A stretch of DNA of 52,196 bases, from positions 1 to 52,196 of the forward strand of contig CAIWKX010000175.1 in NCBI GenBank assembly GCA_903913315.1, written 5' to 3'. A program made the translations under genes and the position numbers. The notes beneath the pieces are model-generated. The model worked only from the letters and a program-made list of their open reading frames with translations. It did no database searches and was not told the origin of the DNA. Positions 6,329 to 15,710 of the stretch are shown here, piece after piece. Each line of letters starts with the position of its first letter. Within the stretch, counting starts at the first letter, position 1. Source of the DNA: an uncultured Bacteroidota bacterium. Lineage in GTDB: Bacteria; Bacteroidota; Bacteroidia; Flavobacteriales; Flavobacteriaceae.

Positions 6329-7405
6329 ATGGCGCACAAAAATCCCTTACGTAAAGACAAAACCTGTTTGAACTGCAATTATGTTGTGGCTGAACGATTT
6401 TGCACAAATTGTGGACAAGAGAATATCGAAACTAGAAAAACATTCCATCATTTATTTCTTCATTTTTTTGAAGACTTGACTCATTATGAAAATGCTTTTT
6501 GGAAAACCATTAAGAATCTGATTTTAAAGCCATCATCGCTGACTAAAGAATATCTTTCCGGAAAGAGGATGTCTTATTTAGCGCCTGTTAGATTGTATAT
6601 ATTTATCAGCTTTATAACGTTTTTTTTGATTACTATTTTTCCAAATGGAGAAGATGATTTTGTAAAAATAAACAATGAAAAGGTCAAAAAAGAAATTCAA
6701 AAGAAAGACAATAACAAAAAATTAAGTGCAGAAGAATTAAAAATAATTAACCTCAAAGAAAAAAGTATTTTAACTCAAAAAGAATCAGATTCACTTCTGA
6801 AATATATAAAGGAATCCAAAAATAAAGAAACTATAGGTAAAGATTTTGTAGCGTTCGGATACCATTCTGTTAAACAAATGGATTCTATTAGAGCTATTCA
6901 CTCTAATGAAATCAGTGATTTTGTGTATTGGATAAATAAAAAAGCATTTACAGTTTTTCACCACAATACCAAAGAACAAATTATTGAAAAAGCCAAAGAA
7001 TCGGCAATACACAACTTGCCCAAAGTATTATTAATCTATATGCCACTCTTTGCCTTCTTCTTGTGGTTGTTTCACAACAAGAAAAGGTGGTATTATTTTG
7101 ACCATGGGATCTTTACATTGCATTATTTTTCGTTTTTGCTTATTATTATCTTACTTTTATTTTTGTCTAAAAAACTATTTTTGTGTCTAGGAGATTATCC
7201 AATAATGGAATCTATTCAATCCGTGATTAGATTTGTTGGTTTTAGTTGGATGGTGTATTATTTCTTTCCTGCACACCATCGTTTTTATGGTGAAACAAGA
7301 GTTATTTCTTTTATAAAAAGCCTTTCTTTGTTTTTTATTAATATGTTTTTCATAATCATTTTTCTTATTATATTCTTTGTTTATACATTAATTTCAATTC
7401 ATTAA
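6329..7405 (+). CDS. DUF3667 zinc-ribbon membrane protein
   Basis: 358 residues. The N terminus carries a zinc ribbon (C13, C16, C25, C28: CLNC...CTNC), followed by the family signature HLFLHFFEDLTHYENAFWKT and LSGKRMSYLAPVRLYIFISF. There is one membrane helix near residue 95 and about three more between 230 and 350. A charged, Lys-rich middle section (about 105-225) lies between them. DUF3667 is common in Bacteroidota and has no known function. The next gene begins only 2 nt after the stop, so the two are probably one transcript. Confidence 0.85.
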   Translation: MAHKNPLRKDKTCLNCNYVVAERFCTNCGQENIETRKTFHHLFLHFFEDLTHYENAFWKTIKNLILKPSSLTKEYLSGKRMSYLAPVRLYIFISFITFFLITIFPNGEDDFVKINNEKVKKEIQKKDNNKKLSAEELKIINLKEKSILTQKESDSLLKYIKESKNKETIGKDFVAFGYHSVKQMDSIRAIHSNEISDFVYWINKKAFTVFHHNTKEQIIEKAKESAIHNLPKVLLIYMPLFAFFLWLFHNKKRWYYFDHGIFTLHYFSFLLIIILLLFLSKKLFLCLGDYPIMESIQSVIRFVGFSWMVYYFFPAHHRFYGETRVISFIKSLSLFFINMFFIIIFLIIFFVYTLISIH

Positions 7406-7407
7406 CT

Positions 7408-8436
7408 ATGAAAAAAATAATCAGTTTTGGGTTACTTTCCTTATTATTAATTTCTTGTTCCGGAAGCAAAATAACTAATGCTAATAAAACTCCTTTTGAC
7501 GAGATCACTTTAATTAATTCCATTACAGCACCAGAGTTAAAAGCACATTTAAGTATAGTAGCTTCAGATGAAATGGAGGGTAGAGATACAGGAAGTAAAG
7601 GTCAGAAAAAGGCTGGATTGTATTTAATTGAACAATATAAAAAAGCGGGTATTCCTTTCCCTAAAGGCGCTACTAGTTATTATCAAAACGTACCAGCTGC
7701 TTTTATGAACAAAGATTCTGGTGAAAATTTACCAGACTCAGAAAATATCTGGGCATTTATTGAAGGTACTGAAAAACCTGAAGAGATAGTTGTGGTTTCA
7801 GCTCATTACGATCATGTGGGTATAAAAAAAGGTGTGATATATAACGGAGCAGATGATGATGGTTCGGGAACAGTAGCTTTATTAGAGATTGCACAAGCAT
7901 TTCAAAAAGCTAAAAACGAAGGGCATGGGCCAAAGCGTTCGATCTTGATTCTTCATATGACAGGTGAAGAGCATGGTTTGTATGGTTCTGATTATTACTC
8001 TCAACATCCTTTATTTCCTGTCAGTAAAACCGTTGCAGATGTTAATATTGATATGATTGGTCGTAGAGATGAAGCTCACAAAGACAGTAATAATTATATC
8101 TATTTAATTGGTTCTGATTACCTATCATCCGATTTATATAGTATATGTGAATCGGAAAATAAGAAATTTACTAATTTGATAATAGATTATACTTACAATG
8201 ATAGAAAAGACCCCAACCGTTTTTATTACCGATCTGATCATTATAATTTTGCTAAATTAGGTATTCCTGTTGTTTTTTTATTTAACGGAGCTCATTCAGA
8301 TTACCATAAACCAACTGATAAAGTTGAGAAAATTGAATTTGATGCACTTACTAAAAGGACTCAACTTGGATTTGCTATTGCTTGGGAACTTGCTAATCGC
8401 AATAAAAAGATTGTAGTAGATAAAGACGGAAAATAG
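7408..8436 (+). CDS. M28 family zinc aminopeptidase, lipoprotein
   Basis: 342 residues. Lipoprotein signal with lipobox LLISC (C17). The di-zinc site of the M28 family is readable: H133 in SAHYDH, D149 in NGADDDGSG, the catalytic/ligand pair E187-E188 in TGEEHG, D215 in NIDMIGR, and a late His in AHSDYHKPTD. It is expected to be membrane-anchored and to remove N-terminal residues from peptides. Length is normal for a single-domain flavobacterial M28 lipoprotein. Co-transcribed with the DUF3667 gene. Confidence 0.92.
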   Translation: MKKIISFGLLSLLLISCSGSKITNANKTPFDEITLINSITAPELKAHLSIVASDEMEGRDTGSKGQKKAGLYLIEQYKKAGIPFPKGATSYYQNVPAAFMNKDSGENLPDSENIWAFIEGTEKPEEIVVVSAHYDHVGIKKGVIYNGADDDGSGTVALLEIAQAFQKAKNEGHGPKRSILILHMTGEEHGLYGSDYYSQHPLFPVSKTVADVNIDMIGRRDEAHKDSNNYIYLIGSDYLSSDLYSICESENKKFTNLIIDYTYNDRKDPNRFYYRSDHYNFAKLGIPVVFLFNGAHSDYHKPTDKVEKIEFDALTKRTQLGFAIAWELANRNKKIVVDKDGK

Positions 8437-8550
8437 TTAACTTAAAATTTTATTAGTTTAAAGTCGCCTAGTATTTTAGATATCCACTTTTTTTGTTAAT
8501 ATTATGTTAAATATTAGTACTTTGTAATGCATGATACTATTTTTTGGTTG

Positions 8551-8558
8551 TATCTTTG
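8551..8558 (+). promoter_or_regulatory. -7 box for the PadR-PspC-GIN operon
   Basis: TATCTTTG is a perfect TAnnTTTG box in the 239-bp gap 8437-8675. A TTTG at 8521-8524 is 26 nt upstream, longer than the usual 19-21. Transcription from here would give a leader of more than 100 nt containing the small frame at 8627-8686. Nothing else stands out in the gap. Confidence 0.5.
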
Positions 8559-8626
8559 TATAAGAAATTAATAAGCTATCTATAGTATTATTAGTTTGAG
8601 TTTTAATCATCAAAATCAATCAAAAA

Positions 8627-8686
8627 ATGAACAGTTTAATCCATCCTGAAAAAGGACATGTAAAAAAATCAAATTATGAACATTGA
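8627..8686 (+). CDS. Possible 19-residue leader peptide
   Basis: An ATG frame encoding MNSLIHPEKGHVKKSNYEH ends at a TGA that overlaps the PadR start (8676) by 11 nt. The position, between the promoter and the first gene and overlapping its start codon, fits a leader peptide or translational coupling. Without comparison to other species it could equally be chance. Confidence 0.3.
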   Translation: MNSLIHPEKGHVKKSNYEH

Positions 8687-9005
8687 AAACACAAAAGCAC
8701 AAATGCGAAAAGGTGTTTTGGAGTTTTGCATCTTATCGGTTTTAAAAGAAAAAGAGGCCTATACATCTGAAATATTAGACACCCTTAAAAGCGCAAAATT
8801 GCTTGTAGTAGAAGGGACCGTTTATCCACTATTGACAAGACTAAAAAATGACGGTTTATTAAATTATCGTTGGGAAGAATCTACTTCAGGTCCACCTAGA
8901 AAATATTACGAGTTGACTGAGCTAGGAAAAACATTTTTAAACGAATTAAATAGTACGTGGACTGAATTGTCTGATGCTGTTAATATTATAACCAATCAAA
9001 AATAA
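8676..9005 (+). CDS. PadR family transcriptional regulator
   Basis: 109 residues, the length of the short PadR subfamily. A winged helix-turn-helix covers residues about 10-85 (EFCILSVLKEKEAYTSEIL, VVEGTVYPLLTRLKNDGLL, GPPRKYYELTELG), with a short C-terminal dimer helix. In Bacteroidota this gene typically precedes PspC- and GIN-domain genes, as here (5 nt to the next gene), and probably autoregulates this envelope-stress operon. Confidence 0.92.
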   Translation: MNIENTKAQMRKGVLEFCILSVLKEKEAYTSEILDTLKSAKLLVVEGTVYPLLTRLKNDGLLNYRWEESTSGPPRKYYELTELGKTFLNELNSTWTELSDAVNIITNQK

Positions 9006-9010
9006 TAATC

Positions 9011-10768
9011 ATGAACAAAACAGTAAATATTAATATAGGTGGTTTATTTTTTCATATAGATGAAGATGCATACCAAAAATTATCAAAATATTTTGATGCC
9101 ATAAAAAGATCTCTTTCTAATTCTTCCGGTAAAGATGAAATTATGAAAGACATTGAAATGCGTGTTGCAGAACTTTTTACTGAAAGACAAAAAAGTGATA
9201 AACATGTGATTAACACTAGAGATGTTGAAGAAGTGGTTGTGGTTATGGGGCAACCTGAGGATTATCGAATTGACGATGATATTCCTGAGACAGTATCAAC
9301 AAGTTTTAGCGCGAAGCAAAGACTAAAAAAATTATATCGTGATAAAGAACGTGGATCAATTGCTGGAGTTTGTACCGGTTTAGGCTATTATTTTGGAATC
9401 GATTCTACTTGGATTAAAATTGCATTTTTAGCGACAGCTTTTGCAGGATTTGGATTTGGAGTTGTGGTTTATTTGATTCTTTGGATTGCCACTCCAGAAG
9501 CAATAACAACTTCTGAAAAATTGGAAATGAGAGGCGAACCAGTTACAATTTCAAATATTGAAAAGAAAGTTCGTGAAGAGTTTGATAATGTTTCTGATAA
9601 AATAAAAAGTGTAAATTATGATGAATTAGGAAACAAAGTAAAACATGGGGCTGAATCGGTTGGAAATAGGTTAGGAGATGTTTTTGCGTCTATTTTTGGA
9701 GCGTTTGCTAAAGTTATTGGAGCGATTATTGTTGTTATTTCATCGGTTTCTCTTTTTGGAATTTGTATTACTTCAATAGTTGCTTTATTTTCATCTTCTC
9801 TGCCTCAGAATACTTTAATTAATCATTTTAGAACTCCATTAGGATTAGAAACACCGCTTTGGATTCAAGGAATTTTGTTCTTGTTTTCTTTTGGAATTCC
9901 TTTTTTCTTTCTACTTATTTTAGGATTAAAATTATTAGTCACCAATTTAAAATCAATAGGGAATATTGCAAAATATACATTGTTAGCCATTTGGATAATT
10001 GCTGTTGGGATATTAATTTCTTTGGGAATAAACGAGTTGACACAAATTTCATCTGAAGCAAAAGATGTTAAAAAAGAAGTAATAAATATTATGCCAACAG
10101 ATACGCTTCAAGTACGTTTTATAAATAACGATTATTATGATAAGGATGTAAATAGTCATACTGAATATAGATTAACTCAAGATGAAAAGAATCGTGAGGT
10201 AATTTATTCTAACAAAGTATATTTAAAAGTATTGCATACCAATGAAAAATTACCTTATCTACAAATTGAAAAGCTTGCCGTTGGAAAATCAGCTGATGAA
10301 GCTAAAAAACGAGCCGAAAAAATAAAATATAGTTATAAAATTGTAGGGAATAAATTGATTTTAGACAATTATTTAATAAGTGAAGTTGCTAGTAAATTCA
10401 GAAATCAAAAAGTGGAATTATTTTTATACCTACCTAATGGGACTTTATTTAAAACGGATACCAGTGTAGAAGAATATGATCAGTCAGATGATGACTATTT
10501 TAATATGCACTATAGTTCAGGAAATTATATTTATAAAGTAGGAGAAACTAAAGTTAAATGTTTAAATTGTCCATCGAATGAAAATGAGCACAACGATATC
10601 GATGACAATGTAAAGACCGAAGATGTTAATGTTGTTAATGAAAATGACTCAATCAAAACAGTTTCAGTTAAAATTAATGGCAAAGAAGTTATTCAAACAA
10701 CGACAGGGAAAGAAAAAAATGGAAAATTGATTATAAATAAAGATGGTATAATTGTTAAAACTAAATAA
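9011..10768 (+). CDS. PspC domain membrane protein
   Basis: 585 residues. Residues 1-95 form a soluble N-terminal domain rich in charged residues (MNKTVNINIGG...). Residues about 103-163 form a PspC domain (RDKERGSIAGVCTGLGYYFGI, then a membrane helix ending YLILWIATPEA). Three further membrane helices lie at about 225-260, 283-312 and 320-345. The rest is a large extracytoplasmic beta-rich region. PspC proteins take part in envelope-stress responses. In this clade the large form is always seen with a PadR regulator and GIN proteins; the exact role is unknown. Confidence 0.9.
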   Translation: MNKTVNINIGGLFFHIDEDAYQKLSKYFDAIKRSLSNSSGKDEIMKDIEMRVAELFTERQKSDKHVINTRDVEEVVVVMGQPEDYRIDDDIPETVSTSFSAKQRLKKLYRDKERGSIAGVCTGLGYYFGIDSTWIKIAFLATAFAGFGFGVVVYLILWIATPEAITTSEKLEMRGEPVTISNIEKKVREEFDNVSDKIKSVNYDELGNKVKHGAESVGNRLGDVFASIFGAFAKVIGAIIVVISSVSLFGICITSIVALFSSSLPQNTLINHFRTPLGLETPLWIQGILFLFSFGIPFFFLLILGLKLLVTNLKSIGNIAKYTLLAIWIIAVGILISLGINELTQISSEAKDVKKEVINIMPTDTLQVRFINNDYYDKDVNSHTEYRLTQDEKNREVIYSNKVYLKVLHTNEKLPYLQIEKLAVGKSADEAKKRAEKIKYSYKIVGNKLILDNYLISEVASKFRNQKVELFLYLPNGTLFKTDTSVEEYDQSDDDYFNMHYSSGNYIYKVGETKVKCLNCPSNENEHNDIDDNVKTEDVNVVNENDSIKTVSVKINGKEVIQTTTGKEKNGKLIINKDGIIVKTK

Positions 10769-10770
10769 AC

Positions 10771-11505
10771 ATGGTAAAATTTATTATTCTTTGTACAAAA
10801 CTAATTCTTGCAGCAATTGTTGCATTATTATTTACATCTTGTGGTAATACTATCTTTAATGGTATTAAAGGAAATGGAAATGTTCAAACTGAAAAGAGGT
10901 CCATTACTGAAAAGTTCACTAAAATTTCTGTTAGTCGTGGAATCCAAGTTATTGTTGAACAGTCCAACATTATTTTTGTTGAAGTTGAAGCTGACCAAAA
11001 TTTATTGAGTCACATTACGACCAAAGTTGAAAATGGTATTTTATTGATATCTTCTGATAAAAATATATATAGCGCAGATTCAGAGATTGTTCATGTTAAA
11101 TTACCTGTTTTAGAAGGTTTAGAATCGTCAAGTGGTTCAAATATTAAAGGTAAGGGTGTTTTGAAAGGTTCAGCTATTAATGTGAAATCAAGCAGTGGTA
11201 GTGAAATTGAAGTTGTTGTTGAGTATGATACTATTGCAGCTGAATCAACTAGTGGCAGCACGATTAATTTGTCTGGAAAATCTTTAAAATTGACTTCTGA
11301 ATCTTCAAGTGGAAGCACTATTGATGCTTCTGGTCTTTTGGCTAATGAGGTAATAGCACAAGCAACAAGTGGAAGTTCTACAGATGTTCATCCTTTAATT
11401 ATCTTAAATGGAAAAGCATCAAGTGGTGCATCAATTAATTATGATAGTAACCCTAAAACAATTTCTAAAGAAGAAACTTCTGGTGGTAGTGTTTCAGATA
11501 ATTAA
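10771..11505 (+). CDS. GIN-domain (DUF2807) lipoprotein
   Basis: 244 residues. Lipobox LFTSC (C24) follows a hydrophobic segment. The body is a head GIN domain, a right-handed beta-helix-like fold, with six or more regularly spaced turns of the type SSGS (ESSSGSNI, SSSGSEI, STSGSTI, SSSGSTI, ATSGSST, ASSGASI) about 18-22 residues apart. Expected on the periplasmic face or the cell surface. Two nt after the PspC gene, it is the last gene of the operon and is followed by a strong terminator. Confidence 0.9.
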   Translation: MVKFIILCTKLILAAIVALLFTSCGNTIFNGIKGNGNVQTEKRSITEKFTKISVSRGIQVIVEQSNIIFVEVEADQNLLSHITTKVENGILLISSDKNIYSADSEIVHVKLPVLEGLESSSGSNIKGKGVLKGSAINVKSSSGSEIEVVVEYDTIAAESTSGSTINLSGKSLKLTSESSSGSTIDASGLLANEVIAQATSGSSTDVHPLIILNGKASSGASINYDSNPKTISKEETSGGSVSDN

Positions 11506-11532
11506 TATAGTTTCTTTTGTTATATTATATTG

Positions 11533-11563
11533 AAATCTCAATGAAAGTTGAGATTTTTTTTTT
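11533..11563 (+). terminator. Terminator of the PadR-PspC-GIN operon
   Basis: Perfect 9-bp stem AAATCTCAA / TTGAGATTT with a 6-nt loop and a run of T. Confidence 0.88.
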
Positions 11564-11643
11564 GTAAAGACTTCAACAAAAGTTAAACCATTTACAATTA
11601 ACTCTTATTTAGGGCTATTTCATTATAAATTTGTATAAAAAAC

Positions 11644-12549
11644 ATGAAAATTCTAATTACTGGTGCGACTGGATTGATAGGGCAAGAGTTGGTAGAATTG
11701 TTAATACAAAATAAACACACGATACATTATTTAACAACATCACCTTTAAAAATTCATAATGAGCCCAATTATTACGGTTTTTATTGGAATCCACAGGAGG
11801 GCAAAATCGACGAAAATTGTATAGAAGGAGTTGATGTAGTTGTTCATTTAGCAGGAGCATCAATTTCAAAACGATGGACAAAATCTTATAAAGAAGAATT
11901 AATTGAGAGTAGAGTTTTATCAGCCAATTTGTTATATAGCTTATTAAAGAAAACTCCAAATCAGGTTAAACATTTCATTTCTGCGTCCGGAACTGCTATT
12001 TATCCCGATAGTAATAGTATTATTTATGATGAATCGTCAACAGAAATAGACGATTCTTTTCTTGGAAAGGTTGTTGTAAAGTGGGAGGAAAGTGCCGATC
12101 AATTTTATTTATTAAATCTAAAAGTAACAAAACTTCGAACAGGAATTGTTTTTTCTGAAAAGGGAGGAGCCCTTTTAGAAATGATAAAGCCTATTAAAAT
12201 GTATATAGGTTCAGGGTTTGGGTCTGGAAAACAAATGCAATCATGGATTCATTTGCATGATGTTGCAAACTTGTATTATTTTGTAATTCAAAATCAAATT
12301 CAAGGGATAATTAATGCTGTATCACCACATCCTGTTTCCAATCAAAACCTTATAAAAACTATTGCTCGTTATTTGAATTATCCTTTATTTCTGCCTAATA
12401 TACCTCAATTTGTTATGAAATTAGCTTTAGGAGAAATGAGTATTCTTCTCTTTAATAATAAAAAGATTCTTCCTAAAAGAGCTACAGAAATTGGATTTAA
12501 GTTTCAATATCCCACAATAGATGAAGCGTTGAAAAATATAATAAAATAA
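11644..12549 (+). CDS. TIGR01777 family epimerase-like oxidoreductase
   Basis: 301 residues. N-terminal Rossmann NAD(P) motif GATGLIGQE (residues 7-15); VVHLAGASISKRWT near 66-79; SASGTAIYPDS around 113. The C terminus is the DUF1731 domain typical of TIGR01777 proteins (LPKRATEIGFKFQYPTIDEAL). These are extended short-chain dehydrogenases with undefined substrates; E. coli YfcH is a homologue. Monocistronic, with a terminator 2 bp after the stop. Confidence 0.9.
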   Translation: MKILITGATGLIGQELVELLIQNKHTIHYLTTSPLKIHNEPNYYGFYWNPQEGKIDENCIEGVDVVVHLAGASISKRWTKSYKEELIESRVLSANLLYSLLKKTPNQVKHFISASGTAIYPDSNSIIYDESSTEIDDSFLGKVVVKWEESADQFYLLNLKVTKLRTGIVFSEKGGALLEMIKPIKMYIGSGFGSGKQMQSWIHLHDVANLYYFVIQNQIQGIINAVSPHPVSNQNLIKTIARYLNYPLFLPNIPQFVMKLALGEMSILLFNNKKILPKRATEIGFKFQYPTIDEALKNIIK

Positions 12550-12550
12550 A

Positions 12551-12578
12551 AAAAGTTCCAGTTATTGCTGGAACTTTT
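12551..12578 (+). terminator. Terminator after the TIGR01777 gene
   Basis: Perfect 11-bp stem AAAAGTTCCAG / CTGGAACTTTT with loop TTATTG. Confidence 0.9.
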
Positions 12579-12802
12579 CTCATATTGAATTAATAATATT
12601 TTACGTCTTACGACTAATTGTAAATCTTTTATAGTCCAAATATAGACATAACTAAAACGTGATAGTCTTAAAATTTTATTAAAGTTTTTAAGATAATCTT
12701 ATTTATTTTTTTTTAATTTTTAAAATTAAGTAATTAATTTCCTATTAGGAATTAATAAAGTCGTTGGCTGACTTTAAATAAAAAAAAAGTATTAAAAAAA
12801 AG

Positions 12803-12841
12803 TGACAATTTGACATTTTAAAAGAAATGGCAGTACTTTTG
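12803..12841 (+). promoter_or_regulatory. Promoter of grpE-dnaJ
   Basis: TTTG (12809-12812), 21 nt, then TACTTTTG (12834-12841): a full Bacteroidota promoter. A direct repeat TGACA-N3-TGACA (12803-12815) overlaps the -33 element and may be a heat-shock control site. The rest of the gap 12579-12858 is A/T-rich with no coding signal. Confidence 0.7.
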
Positions 12842-12858
12842 CAATCCAAAAGCAAAAA

Positions 12859-13461
12859 ATGAATATCAAAAATATATTTAAAAATATAAGCAAAATGAGT
12901 ACTGAAAATACTGATAAAGAAATTCTTGAGAATGAAAATGAGATTGTAAATCAATTAGATGAAAACCAACCAGATGTTGCTCCAATGGGAGTTGATAGTG
13001 CTGAAGAATTAACTATTGAGCAAAAATTGGAAGAAGAATTAACCAATGAAAAAGATAAATTTTTACGTCTTTTTGCTGAATTTGAAAATTATAAAAGAAG
13101 AACTTCTAAAGAAAGAATTGAATTGTTTAAAACTGCCAATCAAGAAGTACTTCAAGCCATCTTACCTGTTCTTGATGATTTTGATAGAGCTATTGTAGAG
13201 ATTTCTAAATCTGAAGATCAACTTTTGTTAAAAGGTGTTGAATTAATTCATGAAAAGTTAAAATCAACTTTAATTTCTAAAGGATTAGAAGAAGTTGAAG
13301 TTCGTGCTGGAGATGCTTTCAATGCAGATTATGCTGAAGCAATTACTCAAATTCCTGCACCCAATGATAAATTAAAAGGAAAAATAGTTGATGTACTAGA
13401 AAAAGGATACAAGCTAGGAGATAAAATAATCCGTTTTCCAAAAGTTGTAATCGGACAATAA
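12859..13461 (+). CDS. grpE: GrpE nucleotide exchange factor
   Basis: 200 residues. An acidic N-terminal arm and long coiled coil (about 45-95) precede the GrpE head: RLFAEFENYKRRTSKER, LPVLDDFDRAI, GVELIHEKL, then the C-terminal beta domain ending VLEKGYKLGDKIIRFPKVVIG. It releases ADP from DnaK. The start is ambiguous. ATG 12859 lies only about 14 nt from the predicted transcription start; an in-frame ATG at 12895 (MSTENTD) would leave a more normal leader and remove a 12-residue basic extension. Forms a two-gene unit with dnaJ. Confidence 0.95.
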   Translation: MNIKNIFKNISKMSTENTDKEILENENEIVNQLDENQPDVAPMGVDSAEELTIEQKLEEELTNEKDKFLRLFAEFENYKRRTSKERIELFKTANQEVLQAILPVLDDFDRAIVEISKSEDQLLLKGVELIHEKLKSTLISKGLEEVEVRAGDAFNADYAEAITQIPAPNDKLKGKIVDVLEKGYKLGDKIIRFPKVVIGQ

Positions 13462-13512
13462 TTATTCGCAGAGACAAGGTATTTACTTATCTCTAAATAT
13501 AATATATAAATA

Positions 13513-14628
13513 ATGAAAAAAGATTTTTACGAAATATTAGGGATTTCAAAATCTGCAAGCGAAGCTGAGATTAAAAAAGCCTACCGCAAAAAAGCAATTG
13601 AATTTCACCCAGACAAAAACCCAGGAAACGCAGAAGCTGAAGAAAATTTTAAAAAAGCTGCTGAAGCGTATGAAGTTTTAAGTGATCCACAAAAGAAAGC
13701 TAAATATGACCAATATGGGCATCAAGCGTTTGATGGAGCTAATGGTGGCGGTGGATTTGGTGGTAGTCACATGAACATGGAAGATATTTTCAGCCAGTTT
13801 GGAGATATATTCGGCGGTGGCGGATTTGGCGGATTTGGCGGAAATTCTGGAGGTCAACGTCGAGCAAAAGGAAGTAATTTGCGAATTAAAGTAAAATTGA
13901 CTTTAGAAGAAATTGTTAATGGGGTTGAGAAAAAAGTAAAAGTTAAACGTAAAATTCAAGCAGCTGGTGTTAAATATAAAACGTGTTCAACTTGTAATGG
14001 ACAAGGTCAAGTTTTAAGAGTTACCAATACCATTCTTGGTAGAATGCAAACAGCAACTACTTGTCATGTTTGTGGTGGTTCGGGTCAAACTATTGAAAGT
14101 AAACCCAGTAATGCAGATGCTCATGGTATGATAATGGAAGACGAAACAGTTTCTATTAAAATTCCCGCTGGTGTAGTTGACGGAATGCAATTAAAAGTTT
14201 CAAGTAAAGGTAATGATGCTCCTGGAAATGGTATTCCAGGTGATTTAATTGTAGCTATTGAGGAACAAGAGCATGAATTTTTAAAACGTGAAGGAGAAAA
14301 TCTTCATTATGATTTATATATAAGTTATCCAGAAGCAGCTTTAGGAGTTTCAAAAGAAATTGAAGCGGTTAATGGAAAAGTAAGAATCAAATTGGAAGAG
14401 GGAATTCAATCGGGTAAGATCTTGAGGCTTAAAGGTAAGGGAATTCCGAGTTTAAATAGTTATGGTAGTGGCGACTTATTGGTTCATGTAAATGTTTGGA
14501 CTCCAAAAACATTAACAAAAGAGCAGCGTCAATTCTTTGAAACTTCATTAACAGATGAAAACTTTATTCCACATCCAGAAAAGACGGATAAATCTTTTTT
14601 TGAAAAAGTTAAAGATATGTTTTCTTAA
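13513..14628 (+). CDS. dnaJ: DnaJ co-chaperone with reduced zinc finger
   Basis: 371 residues. J domain 1-70 with HPD at 32-34; Gly/Phe-rich linker about 77-115; central Cys region; C-terminal substrate-binding domains. Classical DnaJ has four CxxCxGxG repeats forming two zinc centres. Here only two are present, C159/C162 and C185/C188, so one zinc site remains. The spacer between them ([12 protein letters not shown]) and the segment [10 protein letters not shown] replace the missing repeats. The frame is intact, so this is a true variant, probably lineage-specific. It works with DnaK (not in the window) and GrpE, encoded 51 bp upstream. Confidence 0.95.
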   Translation: MKKDFYEILGISKSASEAEIKKAYRKKAIEFHPDKNPGNAEAEENFKKAAEAYEVLSDPQKKAKYDQYGHQAFDGANGGGGFGGSHMNMEDIFSQFGDIFGGGGFGGFGGNSGGQRRAKGSNLRIKVKLTLEEIVNGVEKKVKVKRKIQAAGVKYKTCSTCNGQGQVLRVTNTILGRMQTATTCHVCGGSGQTIESKPSNADAHGMIMEDETVSIKIPAGVVDGMQLKVSSKGNDAPGNGIPGDLIVAIEEQEHEFLKREGENLHYDLYISYPEAALGVSKEIEAVNGKVRIKLEEGIQSGKILRLKGKGIPSLNSYGSGDLLVHVNVWTPKTLTKEQRQFFETSLTDENFIPHPEKTDKSFFEKVKDMFS

Positions 14629-14654
14629 TTGTAAATTAATTTCTACATTTGAAT

Positions 14655-14674
14655 ATTACTTGTTTACAAGTAAT
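14655..14674 (+). repeat. Hairpin after dnaJ
   Basis: ATTACTTG-TTTA-CAAGTAAT followed by a short T-rich stretch, 26 bp after the stop. Possibly a first, weaker terminator ahead of the one at 14696. Confidence 0.6.
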
Positions 14675-14695
14675 TTCTTTTTCATAGCAATTTTT

Positions 14696-14730
14696 CCCAT
14701 CCTTGTGTCAAAACAAGGGTGGGTTTTTTT
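14696..14730 (+). terminator. Terminator of grpE-dnaJ
   Basis: Stem CCCATCCTTG / CAAGGGTGGG (one T-G pair) with an 8-nt loop, then seven T. Confidence 0.88.
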
Positions 14731-14789
14731 GTTTTATTTAACACTATTTTTACTCGAAATAGTTATTTTTACACAAATTAAAATTTAGT

Positions 14790-15710
14790 ATGAGCAATAT
14801 ACTCGAAGTAAACAATGTCGTAAAGCAATATGGTGATTACACTGCTCTTAACGAAGTTTCTCTTTCAGTTCCTCACGGTAGTATTTATGGATTACTAGGT
14901 CCAAATGGTGCTGGAAAAACATCATTAATTAGAATCATCAATCAAATAACTATGCCCGACAGTGGTGAAATTATTCTTGATGGTGAAAGGTTAAAGCCAG
15001 AGCATGTTGCATTTATCGGTTATATGCCTGAAGAAAGAGGGTTATATAAAACAATGAAAGTTGGAGAACAATGTTTGTACTTGGCTCAGCTGAAAGGATT
15101 GTCTAAACATGATGCTAAAACTCAATTGGATTACTGGTTTGATAGATTAGAAATTCAAGGTTGGTGGAATAAAAAAATTCAGGAGCTTTCAAAAGGAATG
15201 GCGCAAAAGATTCAATTTGTGGTGACGGTTTTGCACAAACCTAAGTTATTAATTTTAGACGAACCATTTTCTGGATTTGATCCTGTAAATGCCAATTTGA
15301 TTAAAGACGAAATAATCGAGTTGAATCGTCAAGGAACGTCTGTTATTTTCTCTACACACAGAATGGAAAGCGTAGAAGAAATGTGTGATTATATTGCCTT
15401 AATTCACAAATCGAATAAATTAATTGAAGGAAAATTAACGGATGTTAAAAAACAATTCAGAACTAATAGTTATGAGGTTGGAATAGTAAGTGAAAATATT
15501 GAGGGTTTAATGTATGACTTATCTCAAAAATTTACTTTGTCACAGACTGATTTTAAATCTTTGAATGATGAGTTAAAATTAGAAATAAATTTAGGAAATG
15601 CAACTCCAAACGAATTGCTTACTACATTAATCCAACGTGGTCAAGTAACACATTTTATGGAGAAAATTCCAAGTGTAAATGATATTTTTATTAAAACTGT
15701 AAGCGAATAA
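14790..15710 (+). CDS. ABC transporter ATP-binding protein (NatA-like)
   Basis: 306 residues. Walker A GPNGAGKT (37-44), signature LSKGMAQK (133-140), Walker B LLILDEP (153-159), then the switch His in STHRMES. The last ~80 residues form the DUF4162-type C-terminal domain of this exporter class. The stop overlaps the start of the permease gene (TAATG). It energises the ABC-2 permease that follows. The substrate is unknown; NatAB-type systems export sodium or toxic compounds. Confidence 0.92.
   Translation: MSNILEVNNVVKQYGDYTALNEVSLSVPHGSIYGLLGPNGAGKTSLIRIINQITMPDSGEIILDGERLKPEHVAFIGYMPEERGLYKTMKVGEQCLYLAQLKGLSKHDAKTQLDYWFDRLEIQGWWNKKIQELSKGMAQKIQFVVTVLHKPKLLILDEPFSGFDPVNANLIKDEIIELNRQGTSVIFSTHRMESVEEMCDYIALIHKSNKLIEGKLTDVKKQFRTNSYEVGIVSENIEGLMYDLSQKFTLSQTDFKSLNDELKLEINLGNATPNELLTTLIQRGQVTHFMEKIPSVNDIFIKTVSE

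Noticed and set aside
14555..14788. 77-codon frame after dnaJ
   Set aside because: Overlaps the dnaJ end and reads through two hairpin terminators; Phe/Leu-rich because of the T tracts.
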